A model generated the notes under the pieces. It saw only the letters and a list, made by a program, of their open reading frames with translations. It did not search any database and was not told the origin of the DNA. A stretch of DNA of 64,000 nucleotides, taken from positions 1 to 64,000 of the forward strand of contig CAWJLP010000013.1 of NCBI GenBank assembly GCA_963843745.1, in the 5' to 3' direction. The first letter of the stretch is position 1, and the number at the start of each line of letters is the position of its first letter. This stretch comes from Trebonia sp963843745. Lineage in GTDB: Bacteria; Actinomycetota; Actinomycetes; Streptosporangiales; Streptosporangiaceae. The position numbers and the translations under genes were made by a program. Positions 1 to 8,341 of this stretch are shown here, in pieces.

Positions 1-713
1 GCGCGACCGGTACAACTCTTCGCGGAACACCATCCGGGACGCGATCAAACGGCTGACGAGCCAGGGCCTCGTGGAAACGAGACCAGGACAGGGCACCTTC
101 GTTACCCGGAGGATCGACCCTTTCGTCACCGTACTGACGGAGACCGCAAGCGGCGGCGCCGAAGGCGTCGCGTACCTGTCCGAGGTCAGCAAGAGTCACC
201 GTAGTGCGAGCGGACCCTGCCCAAGGTGGAAATCCAGGTACCGTCCGCCGAAGTCAGCCACCGCCTCCGTGTCCCGCCGAAAACGCAAGTGGTCAGCAGG
301 CATGAAAGTCGTTACATCGACGGCATCCCGTGGTCGTTGCCGACGTCCTTCTACCTGATGGACTTCATCCCCAAGGGCGCCACCCGCCTACTGATGGCCG
401 AGAACATCAACGAAGGAGCCGTCCGCTACCTGGGCGAGACCATCGGCGTCCAGCAGGTCGGCTACCGGGACTGGATCACGGCGCGCGTTCCCGACACCAA
501 GGAGCAGTCGTTCTTCGGGCTGGCACACGATGCGACCGTCTTCGAGATGTTCCGCACCGGCTTCGACCAGACAGGTACGCCGCTGCGCGTAACGGTTACG
601 GTTGGCCCGCGGACCGCAACCAGTTCATCGTCAACGTCGGGGAAGTGCCTGATCCCGAATACTACCAGGCCGACCAGGCCGACCAGCTAGAAGAGGCCAG
701 CGAGCCAGCCTGA
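1..713 (+). pseudogene. GntR-family regulator with UTRA domain, frameshifted twice, 5' end outside window
   Basis: The left edge reads as the end of a GntR winged helix: YNSSRNTIRDAIKRL, then GLVETRPGQGTFVT. The reading frame starting at base 2 carries the HTH and runs to about base 207. The protein then continues in a second frame (TLPKVEIQVPSAE onward), which is the ligand-binding UTRA domain. Near base 603 it moves to a third frame (WPADRNQFIVNVGEVPD) and stops at 713. Each step fits the loss of one base. Stitched together the three pieces look like one ordinary GntR/UTRA (HutC-like) repressor that would bind DNA and a small effector. As it stands no full-length product can be made. A sequencing error is possible. 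The MFS gene downstream is the likeliest former target, which is inference from position only. Confidence 0.8.
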
Positions 714-780
714 GACCCAGGTAAGCGCCGGACTACGCAACGCCCCATTTTTCGCACTACCCGGGTCAACGCTGATCTCG

Positions 781-2133
781 ATGTCAAGGACAACAGTGCT
801 GCGACTGCCTGTTCCTAGCCGCCTGCGGGCACCATTCGGCCTCGTCCGCTCCGGAGAACAGCCCACGTCATGGTGGGTGCTCCAGAACAAGAGGTTCCGT
901 CTCTATTTCTACGGCAGCGTCGTTTCCGACCTTGGGACGTGGCTCCAGAACACGGCCCAGGTACTGCTCGCTTACCGGCTAGCCCACTCGGTGTTCGCCG
1001 TGGGACTGGTTACCTGCGCGCAATTCTCAAGTCCGCTCGTGCTAGGTCCGTGGGCGGGCGTGATGGCCGACCGGTTCGGCGGACGCAGGACGCTGCTGGG
1101 CACCCAGATCGTGTCCGCCTTGATCGCGGCCACACTGGCCAGCCTGGAATTCACCGGCCATCTCAACGAAGCAGGGCTAGTCACCGGCGCGATACTGAGC
1201 GGACTTGCGTTCACCTTTGCGCTGCCCGCCAGGAACGTCACGGTACAGCGACTGGTCGGCAGCGGCGAAGTCAGAGCCGCTTTCGTCATGGACGCGGTTT
1301 CATACAACCTGGGCCGCGCCATAGCGCCGCTGCTGAGCATCGCCGTCGTGCACTGGTTCGGCTACGGCTGGGCGTTCGGTGGCAACTCTGTCTCATTCGT
1401 TGTGTTCACCCTGATCCTCTGGCGAGCAGGGCGGTTCGGAACGGCGGAGCGGCGGCAGCGGTCGCGCATCATGGATGGCTTCCACATTGCTATGGGCGAC
1501 GGCCGCATCATGATCTTGCTGTTGATGGTGGCGGCGGTGACGGTCGCCGACGATCCAGTCCTCGTGCTCGGGCCCGCGCTGGCTAACCACCTCGGCGTGT
1601 CCGCGAGCTGGTCCGGATGGTTCATCGCCGCGCTGGGCGGCGGCAGCGTGGTCGGATCCCTGCGGCGCTCCAAGCACCTGCCTTCGCTCAGGCTAGCCGC
1701 CACCGCGCTGGCACTCCTCGGCGGCTGCATGGTGTTCTTCGTCATGACGCCGTGGGTCTGGGTGAGCGTCGCCGCCGCCCTCGGCGCCGGGATCAGCTGC
1801 CTGGTCGCCAACTCCGCCACCCGCACGTTGCTATCCAAAGGCGCCGGACCTCAGCGGGTGGCGGCCGTGATGGCCGTCTGGGCCATCGCCTGGGCGGGCA
1901 GCAAGCCGCTGGCGTCGCTCACCGACGGGCTCCTAGCTGGCTTGATCGGCGTCCGATGGACGGGAGTAGTGCTCGCCCTGCCGGCGCTGATCCCTATCGC
2001 GGTCATGATCTTCGCGCCCAATTTCGGGCGCCGGCTGGTACAGGGCCACACCCGCGGCGGCAAGACCGAGGCTGAGCCGATGGCCGCCTATGCGCCATCT
2101 GCCGGGTCTGAGATCCCCGTCATCGCAGACTGA
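781..2133 (+). CDS. MFS transporter (MFS_3 / EntS-like exporter family)
   Basis: The 450-residue protein has about twelve hydrophobic segments after a roughly 35-residue cytoplasmic leader. The first half contains GPWAGVMADRFGGRRTLL, the loop 2-3 signature of major facilitator proteins. The layout resembles the MFS_3 group, which includes enterobactin exporters and many actinobacterial drug or metabolite exporters acting in the plasma membrane. The substrate cannot be read from sequence. The ATG at 781 lacks a strong Shine-Dalgarno sequence, and a start slightly downstream is possible. It follows a damaged GntR regulator in the same direction, so it may have lost its repressor. Confidence 0.85.
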   Translation: MSRTTVLRLPVPSRLRAPFGLVRSGEQPTSWWVLQNKRFRLYFYGSVVSDLGTWLQNTAQVLLAYRLAHSVFAVGLVTCAQFSSPLVLGPWAGVMADRFGGRRTLLGTQIVSALIAATLASLEFTGHLNEAGLVTGAILSGLAFTFALPARNVTVQRLVGSGEVRAAFVMDAVSYNLGRAIAPLLSIAVVHWFGYGWAFGGNSVSFVVFTLILWRAGRFGTAERRQRSRIMDGFHIAMGDGRIMILLLMVAAVTVADDPVLVLGPALANHLGVSASWSGWFIAALGGGSVVGSLRRSKHLPSLRLAATALALLGGCMVFFVMTPWVWVSVAAALGAGISCLVANSATRTLLSKGAGPQRVAAVMAVWAIAWAGSKPLASLTDGLLAGLIGVRWTGVVLALPALIPIAVMIFAPNFGRRLVQGHTRGGKTEAEPMAAYAPSAGSEIPVIAD

Positions 2134-2562
2134 ACTGGACAGATGACAACAAAGCTCGCGTATCTCATAATCGGTTAGGTAGGACGGCGGACCACACCCC
2201 GGCGATGTCTCAAAAAGGACCTAACGCCGGATTGCGCCAGACCAGGCGCCGCCGTTAGGCCCGACCGCTGGAGGCCTTACTCATGGCTAAGCTCCACGCC
2301 CGCCCATCACTTCAATATCGCTACGAACATTACGACCCCCGAGCGTAGGCACCGCGCGGCGACATTGATGCCAGTGCATCTCCCCGGGTGTCGTCGCCAA
2401 CCGAGCTCGCCTGACTCCGTGGGGCCGTGGGCCGCTCTGGCGGTACAGGTCACCACGGGGTTATGGCCCCGGCACCGAGCGGGCGACCGCCTTCGAAACG
2501 AGCAGTACGTCCCGAATTCGGACGGTATGACTCAAAAATTTTCGCAATCAATAATCGGACGC
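2134..2562. other. Non-coding gap between the MFS gene and the oxygenase
   Basis: About 430 bp with no convincing gene. The first 200 bp are comparatively AT-rich and contain one imperfect hairpin at 2220-2259. The last 60 bp before the oxygenase are also AT-rich (around AAAAATTTTCGC) and could hold its promoter. No clear -35/-10 pair was recognised. Confidence 0.5.
2220..2259. terminator. Imperfect hairpin downstream of the MFS gene
   Basis: CCTAACG at 2220-2226 pairs with CGTTAGG at 2253-2259, and an inner GCGCC at 2234-2238 pairs with GGCGC at 2245-2249. There is no T-tract. It lies about 90 bp after the MFS stop and could end that transcript. Confidence 0.3.
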
Positions 2563-3339
2563 ATGACCGCACGATTCCGCTGGACCACGTTTGACCTGAA
2601 CGAATCTCTCCCTGCAGGCTGGCAAGAGGACGTTCGAGAGGTTGCCGCCGACGCCGATTTCCACGAGTTCCCGCGCACCCCGATCTTGTCGCGGGAGGCA
2701 ATCGAGGTCCAGCGGGTCCCCCGCGGCCGGGTGCACGCCGCTGAGGTACGCGACCGCCTGCCCTGGCTCTACCGGGCCTATCGCGAAGAGTTCCTCGACA
2801 TGGCCGCCGCTGCGCGCAACGAGCCGATCGCGGCGGCCAAGGACGATCGCTATGGCGTCGTCCTCGACGTTCAGCGCGGGACGACGATGCGCTTCGAGTG
2901 CCACATCGACTCCAACCCGCTGACAGGCGTCCTCTTCTGCACGGATCACGCCAGCGGCGGCGAGCTCGTTTTCGCGCACGACGCGGACGCGGCGGACATC
3001 GCCGCGGTCGAGCAAGACTGCTCGGTCATCCGCCCCCATTCCGGGCACTTGATCTTCTTCGACGCCAGGCGGCACCCGCACTACGCGCGGCCCCTGATCG
3101 CGGAGCCCGACATGCGGATTGTCGCCGTCATGAACTACTACACCGAGTCCTGCACCGAATCGACTCGTCCCACAGAACTGAACAGGCACCTGTACGGTGA
3201 CGGCGGCTTAGCGTCGTTCAGCGGGTCGCGGAGATGGTGGCGCTGCCGAGGACCGTGTCGCCGTCGTAGAGCACGGCGGCCTGCCCGGGGGCTACCGCGC
3301 GGGCGGGCTCGCGCAGTTCGATGCGGAGGTCGCCGCTGA
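2563..3339 (+). CDS. 2-oxoglutarate/Fe(II)-dependent oxygenase, prolyl-hydroxylase-like
   Basis: The protein has the double-stranded beta-helix pattern of Fe(II)/2OG oxygenases. HID at residues 114-116 (in RFECHIDSNPL) would give the first two iron ligands. His173 (in RHPHYARPL) gives the third, and Arg185 (in MRIVAVMNYY) would hold 2-oxoglutarate. Substrate is unknown. ATGs at 2527 and 2563 are both possible; 2563 was chosen because the conserved part begins just after it. Similarity ends near residue 213 (ELNRHLYGDGG). The frame then runs 122 bp antisense into mnmA as an Arg-rich tail before a stop at 3339, so the natural stop has probably been lost or the tail is non-functional. No partner genes indicate a pathway. 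Confidence 0.75.
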   Translation: MTARFRWTTFDLNESLPAGWQEDVREVAADADFHEFPRTPILSREAIEVQRVPRGRVHAAEVRDRLPWLYRAYREEFLDMAAAARNEPIAAAKDDRYGVVLDVQRGTTMRFECHIDSNPLTGVLFCTDHASGGELVFAHDADAADIAAVEQDCSVIRPHSGHLIFFDARRHPHYARPLIAEPDMRIVAVMNYYTESCTESTRPTELNRHLYGDGGLASFSGSRRWWRCRGPCRRRRARRPARGLPRGRARAVRCGGRR

Positions 3340-4288
3340 GGGCGGCGACGCACGAGTAGACCTCGCCGTGCGCGCGGAGCTGAACCGAGCACTCGACCGG
3401 TACGGACGGCGGTTCGCAGCCGGTCCATACTGGGCGTACCGCCGTAATCTCGCGGACCGCGAGCGCCTCGGGCGAGCCGACGGTGACGGTGCTGGAGACC
3501 GGCTCGATGGACAGCACGTACCTGGGCCTGCCGTCCGGGGCCGGGCGATCTACCCGGAGCCCCTTGCGCTGGCCGACGGTGAACGCGTAGGCGCCGTCGT
3601 GCCCGCCGAGCACCGTGCCGTCCTCGTCGACGATCTGTCCGGGGGCCGGCCCGAGCTTGCGCGCGAGAAAGCCCTGGGTGTCGCCGTCCGCGATGAAGCA
3701 GACGTCGTGGCTGTCCGGCTTGTCGGCGACCAGCAGCCCGCGGTCCCTCGCCTCGTCGCGCACCGCTGTCTTGGGCGTGCCGCCGAGCGGGAACATCGCG
3801 TGCGCGATCTGGTCCCTGGTGAGGACGGCGAGCACGTAGGACTGGTCCTTGCCCGGGTCGGCGGCGCGGCGCAGCGCGCCGGTCGCGGAGTCGATCCGCG
3901 CGTAGTGCCCGGTGCAGACCGCGTCGAAGCCAAGCGCGAGCGCGCGGTCCAGGACCGCGGCGAACTTGATCTTCTCGTTGCAGCGCAGGCAGGGGTTCGG
4001 CGTCCGGCCCGCCGCGTACTCGGCGACGAAGTCGTCCACTACGTCGCGGGCGAACCGCTCCGCCATGTCCCAGACGTAGAACGGGATGCCGATGACGTCG
4101 GCCGCGCGACGGGCGTCCCTGGCGTCCTCCAGGGTGCAGCAGCCGCGGGCGCCGGACCGGTACGACTGCGGGTTCTGCGAGAGCGCGAGATGGACGCCGG
4201 TCACCTCGTGACCGGCGTCTACCGCGCGTGCCGCCGCGGTGGCGGAATCGACTCCGCCGGACATAGCGGCGAGAACCCGTAGTCCCAT
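3218..4288 (-). CDS. mnmA: tRNA-specific 2-thiouridylase MnmA
   Basis: MnmA transfers sulfur to U34 of the Lys, Glu and Gln tRNAs in the cytoplasm. The 356-residue length is normal. The ATP-binding PP-loop SGGVDS is at residues 10-15. The two catalytic cysteines are Cys100 (NPCLRCN) and Cys197 (SHDVCFIADGD). It lies 134 bp downstream of a cysteine desulfurase gene on the same strand, a natural pairing because the desulfurase supplies the persulfide sulfur. Its 3' end is overlapped antisense by the tail of the oxygenase frame. Confidence 0.97.
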   Translation of the reverse strand: MGLRVLAAMSGGVDSATAAARAVDAGHEVTGVHLALSQNPQSYRSGARGCCTLEDARDARRAADVIGIPFYVWDMAERFARDVVDDFVAEYAAGRTPNPCLRCNEKIKFAAVLDRALALGFDAVCTGHYARIDSATGALRRAADPGKDQSYVLAVLTRDQIAHAMFPLGGTPKTAVRDEARDRGLLVADKPDSHDVCFIADGDTQGFLARKLGPAPGQIVDEDGTVLGGHDGAYAFTVGQRKGLRVDRPAPDGRPRYVLSIEPVSSTVTVGSPEALAVREITAVRPVWTGCEPPSVPVECSVQLRAHGEVYSCVAALSGDLRIELREPARAVAPGQAAVLYDGDTVLGSATISATR

Positions 4289-4341
4289 ATCGCTTCAAGG
4301 TTACCGAGCCACGCACACCACTCAGACAGCCAGCCCACGCA

Positions 4342-4363
4342 GGCCCGACCGGGTTTTCGGGCC
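4342..4363. repeat. Short inverted repeat between the desulfurase and mnmA
   Basis: GGCCCG at 4342-4347 and CGGGCC at 4358-4363 flank a 10-base loop. The hairpin is weak and lies in the 134-bp spacer upstream of mnmA. It could attenuate read-through from the desulfurase gene, but there is no T-run. Confidence 0.25.
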
Positions 4364-4422
4364 GGGAACCGCATCGCCAGATATGTCCGGATTACGGGGT
4401 TTCGGGCTTCGCAGAAAGGAAA

Positions 4423-5607
4423 CTAGCGGGCGGCGGCGCGGCGGGAGCGGGACACCGCCTCCCCGATGGCCGCGCCGAGGGCGTCGACGTCGGCCTGGGT
4501 GGTGGTGTGGCCGAGCGAGAAGCGCAGCGAGCCGCGGGCGCGCGCCTCGTCGGCGCCCATGGCGAGCAGCACGTGGCTCGGCTCCGCCACCCCGGCGGTG
4601 CACGCGGAACCGGTGGAGCAGGCGATGCCGCGCGCGTCGAGCAGCAGCAGCAGAGCGTCGCCCTCGCAGCCTGGGAACGAGAAGTGCGCGTTGGCCGGCA
4701 ACCGCTCCGGGCCTGGCGGCGGCCCGTTCAGGATCGCGTCGGGGACGACGGCGAGCACCTGGCGGATGAGGTCGTCCCGCAGCGCCGCCAGCCGCTTGGC
4801 CTCGGCGACCCGCCGCTGCGCGCTGACCACCGCCGCGACCGCGAACGCCCGGATCGCGGGCGCGTCCAGGGTGCCCGACCTGATATCGCGTTCCTGGCCG
4901 CCGCCGTGCAGCACCGGCACCGGCGCCATGCCACGGCCGAGTATCAGTGCCCCGGCCCCGACCGGGCCGCCCAGCTTGTGCCCGGTGACGGTCATGGCGT
5001 CCACGCCGGACGCGGCGAAGTCGACCGGCAACTGCGCGGCCGCCTGCACCGCGTCGGTGTGGAACGGCACCCCGAACTCGTGCGCCACCTCGGCCAGCGC
5101 CGGGATCGGCTGCACGGCGCCGACCTCGTTGTTGGCCCACATCACGCTCACCACGGCCGCACTGCCCGGGTCGCGCTCCAGCGCTTCCCGCAGTCCGGCG
5201 GGTGAGACGAGCCCGCAGCTATCGACACCCAGCCAGTCCGGGCGGGCCCCCTGCGCCGACGCGAGCCAATGCACGGAGTCGAGCACCGCGTGGTGCTCGA
5301 CCGCGGTCGTGAGCATCCGGCAGCGACGCTCGTCAGCCGCCCGCCGCGCCCAGAACAGGCCCTTCACCGCGAGGTTGTCCGCCTCGGTGCCGCCGCTGGT
5401 GAAGATCACTTCGCTCGCCCTGGCACCGAACACCTCGGCGATCTGCTCCCGCGACTCCTCGACCACCCGGCGGGCACGGCGCCCCGCGTCGTGCAGCGAC
5501 GAGGGGTTGCCGAGCCGGCCGAGTTCCTCCGTCATCGCGTCGATCGCCTCGGGCAGCAGCGGCGTCGTCGCGGCATGATCGAGATATACGACCGGGCTAG
5601 TATTCAT
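4423..5607 (-). CDS. Cysteine desulfurase (IscS/NifS class)
   Basis: A PLP-dependent class V aminotransferase-fold enzyme that takes sulfur from L-cysteine and holds it as a persulfide. It starts YLDHAATTPL, typical of the family. PLP-binding Lys211 is in TVTGHKLGGP, preceded by HTDAVQ. The catalytic cysteine is in the segment CSTGSACTAG, most likely Cys336. At 394 residues it is full length. No iscU or fdx follows; mnmA does. That arrangement suggests the main sulfur acceptor here is tRNA thiolation, although iron-sulfur assembly is also possible. It follows etfA by 44 bp on the same strand. Confidence 0.95.
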   Translation of the reverse strand: MNTSPVVYLDHAATTPLLPEAIDAMTEELGRLGNPSSLHDAGRRARRVVEESREQIAEVFGARASEVIFTSGGTEADNLAVKGLFWARRAADERRCRMLTTAVEHHAVLDSVHWLASAQGARPDWLGVDSCGLVSPAGLREALERDPGSAAVVSVMWANNEVGAVQPIPALAEVAHEFGVPFHTDAVQAAAQLPVDFAASGVDAMTVTGHKLGGPVGAGALILGRGMAPVPVLHGGGQERDIRSGTLDAPAIRAFAVAAVVSAQRRVAEAKRLAALRDDLIRQVLAVVPDAILNGPPPGPERLPANAHFSFPGCEGDALLLLLDARGIACSTGSACTAGVAEPSHVLLAMGADEARARGSLRFSLGHTTTQADVDALGAAIGEAVSRSRRAAAR

Positions 5608-5651
5608 CGCGGCTTTAGCCTAGTCCCCGCTGCGAGCGCGGCGGCCCGTGC

Positions 5652-6623
5652 TTACAGCTGCTTGCGCTTGCCGACTTCGTCCAGCAGCTGCGGCACGACG
5701 GTGAACAGGTCGCCGACGATGCCGAGGTCGGCGATCTCGAAGATGGGGGCTTCGGGGTCTTTGTTGATGGCGATGATCGTCTTGGAGGTCTGCATGCCGG
5801 CCCGGTGCTGGATGGCGCCGGAGATGCCGACGGCCATGTACAGCTGCGGGGAGACGGTCTTGCCGGTCTGGCCGACCTGGAACTGGTGGGGGTACCAGCC
5901 GGCGTCGGTGACCGCGCGGGACGCGCCGACGGCCGCGCCGAGCGCGTCGGCGAGTTCCTCGATGACCTTGAAGCCCTCGGCCGACCCGGTGCCGCGGCCG
6001 CCGGAGACGACGATCTGCGCCTCGGTCAGGTCCGGCCGCTCGCCCTTTTCCGCCACCGCGCGCTCGGTGACCTTCGCGGTCTTCGCCGCGTCGCTGGCCG
6101 CGAAGGTGACAGCGACCAGCTCAGCCGCACCCGGCGACGGCTCGGCGCTGACCGCGTTCGGCCGCACCGCGATGACCGGGGTGCCCTTGGTGACCTTTGA
6201 ATGCACGGTGATCGCGCCGCCGAAGTTCGGCTGCTCCACGGCCGGCGCCCCGCCGGCGTCCGCGGTGACGTTGACCGCGTCGGTGAGCACGCCGGAGTTC
6301 GTCTTGACCGCCAGCCGGCCCGCGATCTCCTTGCCCTCGGTCGTCCCGGCGACCAGCACCGCCACCGGGGACTTCTCGGCGACCAGCTGCGCGAGCAGCT
6401 CCGCCGCCGGCGCCACCGCGTAATCGGTGAAGTCAGGTGAGTCCGCCACGTAGATGCGATCGGCGCCGAACTCCGCCAGCCGGCCGGCGGCGGCATCCGC
6501 GCCGGGGCCGGTCCACACCACCGACGCCGACCCGAGCCTGCGGGCGGCGGCCAGCAGCTCGACGGTGACCTTCTTGACCTCGCCGCTATCGGTGTGCTCC
6601 GCGAGAACCAGTACCTCAGCCAT
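5652..6623 (-). CDS. etfA: Electron transfer flavoprotein alpha subunit
   Basis: EtfA/FixB binds FAD and, with EtfB, carries electrons from acyl-CoA dehydrogenases to the membrane quinone pool. The 323-residue protein begins AEVLVLAEH. Its C-terminal half has the FAD domain signature: GGRGTGSAEGF, then GASRAVTDAGW, QVGQTGKTVSPQLY and AVGISGAIQH. It lies 17 bp downstream of etfB on the same strand, so the two are co-transcribed. Confidence 0.97.
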   Translation of the reverse strand: MAEVLVLAEHTDSGEVKKVTVELLAAARRLGSASVVWTGPGADAAAGRLAEFGADRIYVADSPDFTDYAVAPAAELLAQLVAEKSPVAVLVAGTTEGKEIAGRLAVKTNSGVLTDAVNVTADAGGAPAVEQPNFGGAITVHSKVTKGTPVIAVRPNAVSAEPSPGAAELVAVTFAASDAAKTAKVTERAVAEKGERPDLTEAQIVVSGGRGTGSAEGFKVIEELADALGAAVGASRAVTDAGWYPHQFQVGQTGKTVSPQLYMAVGISGAIQHRAGMQTSKTIIAINKDPEAPIFEIADLGIVGDLFTVVPQLLDEVGKRKQL

Positions 6624-6640
6624 GTCCGGTCAGCCGCCTC

Positions 6641-7426
6641 TCAGATGAACTTCCGCTCGGCGAGGAACGCGGCCACCGTCGTGCCGCCGTCCCCCTCGTC
6701 CTTCACCACCTGCCCGGCCGCGCGCGGCGGCCTGGCGGCGAAGCCAGCCACCTGCGTCCACGACCCGGCCAGCCCCGCCGCGCCGGGGTCGACGCCCAGG
6801 TCCGCCAGGGCCAGCGTCTGCACCGGCTTCTTCTTCGCCGCCATGATCCCCTTGAACGACGGATACCGGGGCTCGTTGATCTTCTCCACCACCGACACCA
6901 CCGCCGGCAGCGGGCCGGTCACCACCGCGTACCCGTCATCGGTCACCCGCCGCACCGTCACCGAGCCGCCGTCGATGTCCACCTTCGACGCCAAAGTCAG
7001 CTGCGGCACGCCCAGCCGCTCGGCCAGCATCGCCGGCACCACCCCGGTCCGCGCGTCGGTCGACTCCGACCCCAAGATCACCAGGTCGAACCCGGTCGCC
7101 TTCAGCGCCGCCGCCAGCACCAGCGACGTCACCAGCGCATCAGACCCCGCCAAAGCGTCATCCAGCACGTGCACGGCCCTGTCCGCGCCCATCGACAACG
7201 CCTTGCGGATCGACTCGGCCGCCTTCGCCGGGCCCATCGACAAGATCGTCACCTCACCGCCGTGCGCCTCCGCGATCTTCAGGCCCTCCTCGATCGCGTA
7301 CTCATCCAGCTCGTTGATCAGCCCGTCCGGCGTTTCCCGATCCAGCGTCCCCGCACCCGGCCTGAGCGTCCGCTCAACCGCCGTGTCCGGCACCTGCTTC
7401 ACACAGACCACGATGTTCATGGACAA
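6641..7426 (-). CDS. etfB: Electron transfer flavoprotein beta subunit
   Basis: EtfB/FixA is the AMP-binding partner of EtfA. The 261-residue protein starts MNIVVCVKQVPDT and contains LNELDEYAIEEGL-like and LILGSESTD segments typical of the family. It is the first gene of the etfB-etfA-desulfurase-mnmA string. The 45 bp between it and the folD stop codon contain no obvious terminator, so read-through from purN-purH-folD is possible. Confidence 0.97.
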   Translation of the reverse strand: MSMNIVVCVKQVPDTAVERTLRPGAGTLDRETPDGLINELDEYAIEEGLKIAEAHGGEVTILSMGPAKAAESIRKALSMGADRAVHVLDDALAGSDALVTSLVLAAALKATGFDLVILGSESTDARTGVVPAMLAERLGVPQLTLASKVDIDGGSVTVRRVTDDGYAVVTGPLPAVVSVVEKINEPRYPSFKGIMAAKKKPVQTLALADLGVDPGAAGLAGSWTQVAGFAARPPRAAGQVVKDEGDGGTTVAAFLAERKFI

Positions 7427-7471
7427 CGCTGCCCCTTCTCCGTGATGGAACTCCCGGCCAGGAAACCTATG

Positions 7472-8332
7472 TTACTCGCTAGTAGCTAGCGCGTGTTCCG
7501 CAGCCTCCACCACATTAGCGAGCAGCATCGCCCGGGTCATCGGCCCTACCCCGCCCGGCATCGGGGCAACCCAGCCCGCCACCTCGGCGACATCGGGCGC
7601 GACGTCACCGACCAGCCCGGCGTCGGTCCTGGTGATGCCCACGTCGAGCACGGCCGCGCCGGGGCGGACCATGGCGGCGGTCAGCAGCCCCGGCAGGCCC
7701 GCCGCCACCACTACGATGTCGGCGGCGCGGGTGTGTGCGGCGAGGTCCTTGGTGCCGGTGTGGCACAGCGTCACGGTCGCGTTCTCGGAACGCCGGGTGA
7801 GCAGCAGCCCGAGCGCCCGGCCCACCGTGATGCCGCGGCCGATCACGGTGACGTCGGCGCCCGCGATCTCCACCCCGTACTGGCGCAGCAGCACGACGAT
7901 GCCGTGCGGCGTGCACGGCAGCGGACCCTCCTCACCCAGCACGAGCTTGCCCAGGTTGACCGGGTGCAGGCCGTCCGCGTCCTTGGCGGGGTCCATCAGG
8001 TGCAGCACGCGCTTGTCGTCGAGCCCGGCGGGCAGCGGAAGCTGCACGATGTACCCGGTGCAGGCCGGGTCCTCGTTCAGCTCGAGCACCGCCTCCTCGA
8101 CCTGCGCCTGGCTCGCGTCGGCGGGCAGGTCCCGGCGGATGGAGGCGATCCCGACCTGCGCGCAGTCCCGGTGCTTGCCTCCCACGTACGCGTGCGACCC
8201 CGGGTCGTCGCCGACCAGGATCGTGCCCAGTCCCGGCGTGACCCCGCGGGCCGCCAGCACGGCCACCCGCTCCTTCAGGTCCGCCTTGACCTGCGCGGCC
8301 GTCGCCTTACCGTCGAGAATCTGTGCACTCAC
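7472..8332 (-). CDS. folD: Bifunctional methylenetetrahydrofolate dehydrogenase/cyclohydrolase FolD
   Basis: FolD interconverts 5,10-methylene-THF and 10-formyl-THF in the cytosol. The 286-residue protein has the substrate-site Lys53 in GSHAYVGGKH. It also has the QLPLPAGLD segment and PCTPHGIV before the NADP domain (VIGRGITVGRALGLLL). The gene lies 9 bp after purH on the same strand. The pairing is functional, because 10-formyl-THF is the one-carbon donor for both PurN and PurH. Confidence 0.97.
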   Translation of the reverse strand: MSAQILDGKATAAQVKADLKERVAVLAARGVTPGLGTILVGDDPGSHAYVGGKHRDCAQVGIASIRRDLPADASQAQVEEAVLELNEDPACTGYIVQLPLPAGLDDKRVLHLMDPAKDADGLHPVNLGKLVLGEEGPLPCTPHGIVVLLRQYGVEIAGADVTVIGRGITVGRALGLLLTRRSENATVTLCHTGTKDLAAHTRAADIVVVAAGLPGLLTAAMVRPGAAVLDVGITRTDAGLVGDVAPDVAEVAGWVAPMPGGVGPMTRAMLLANVVEAAEHALATSE

Positions 8333-8341
8333 GTGCAGCTC

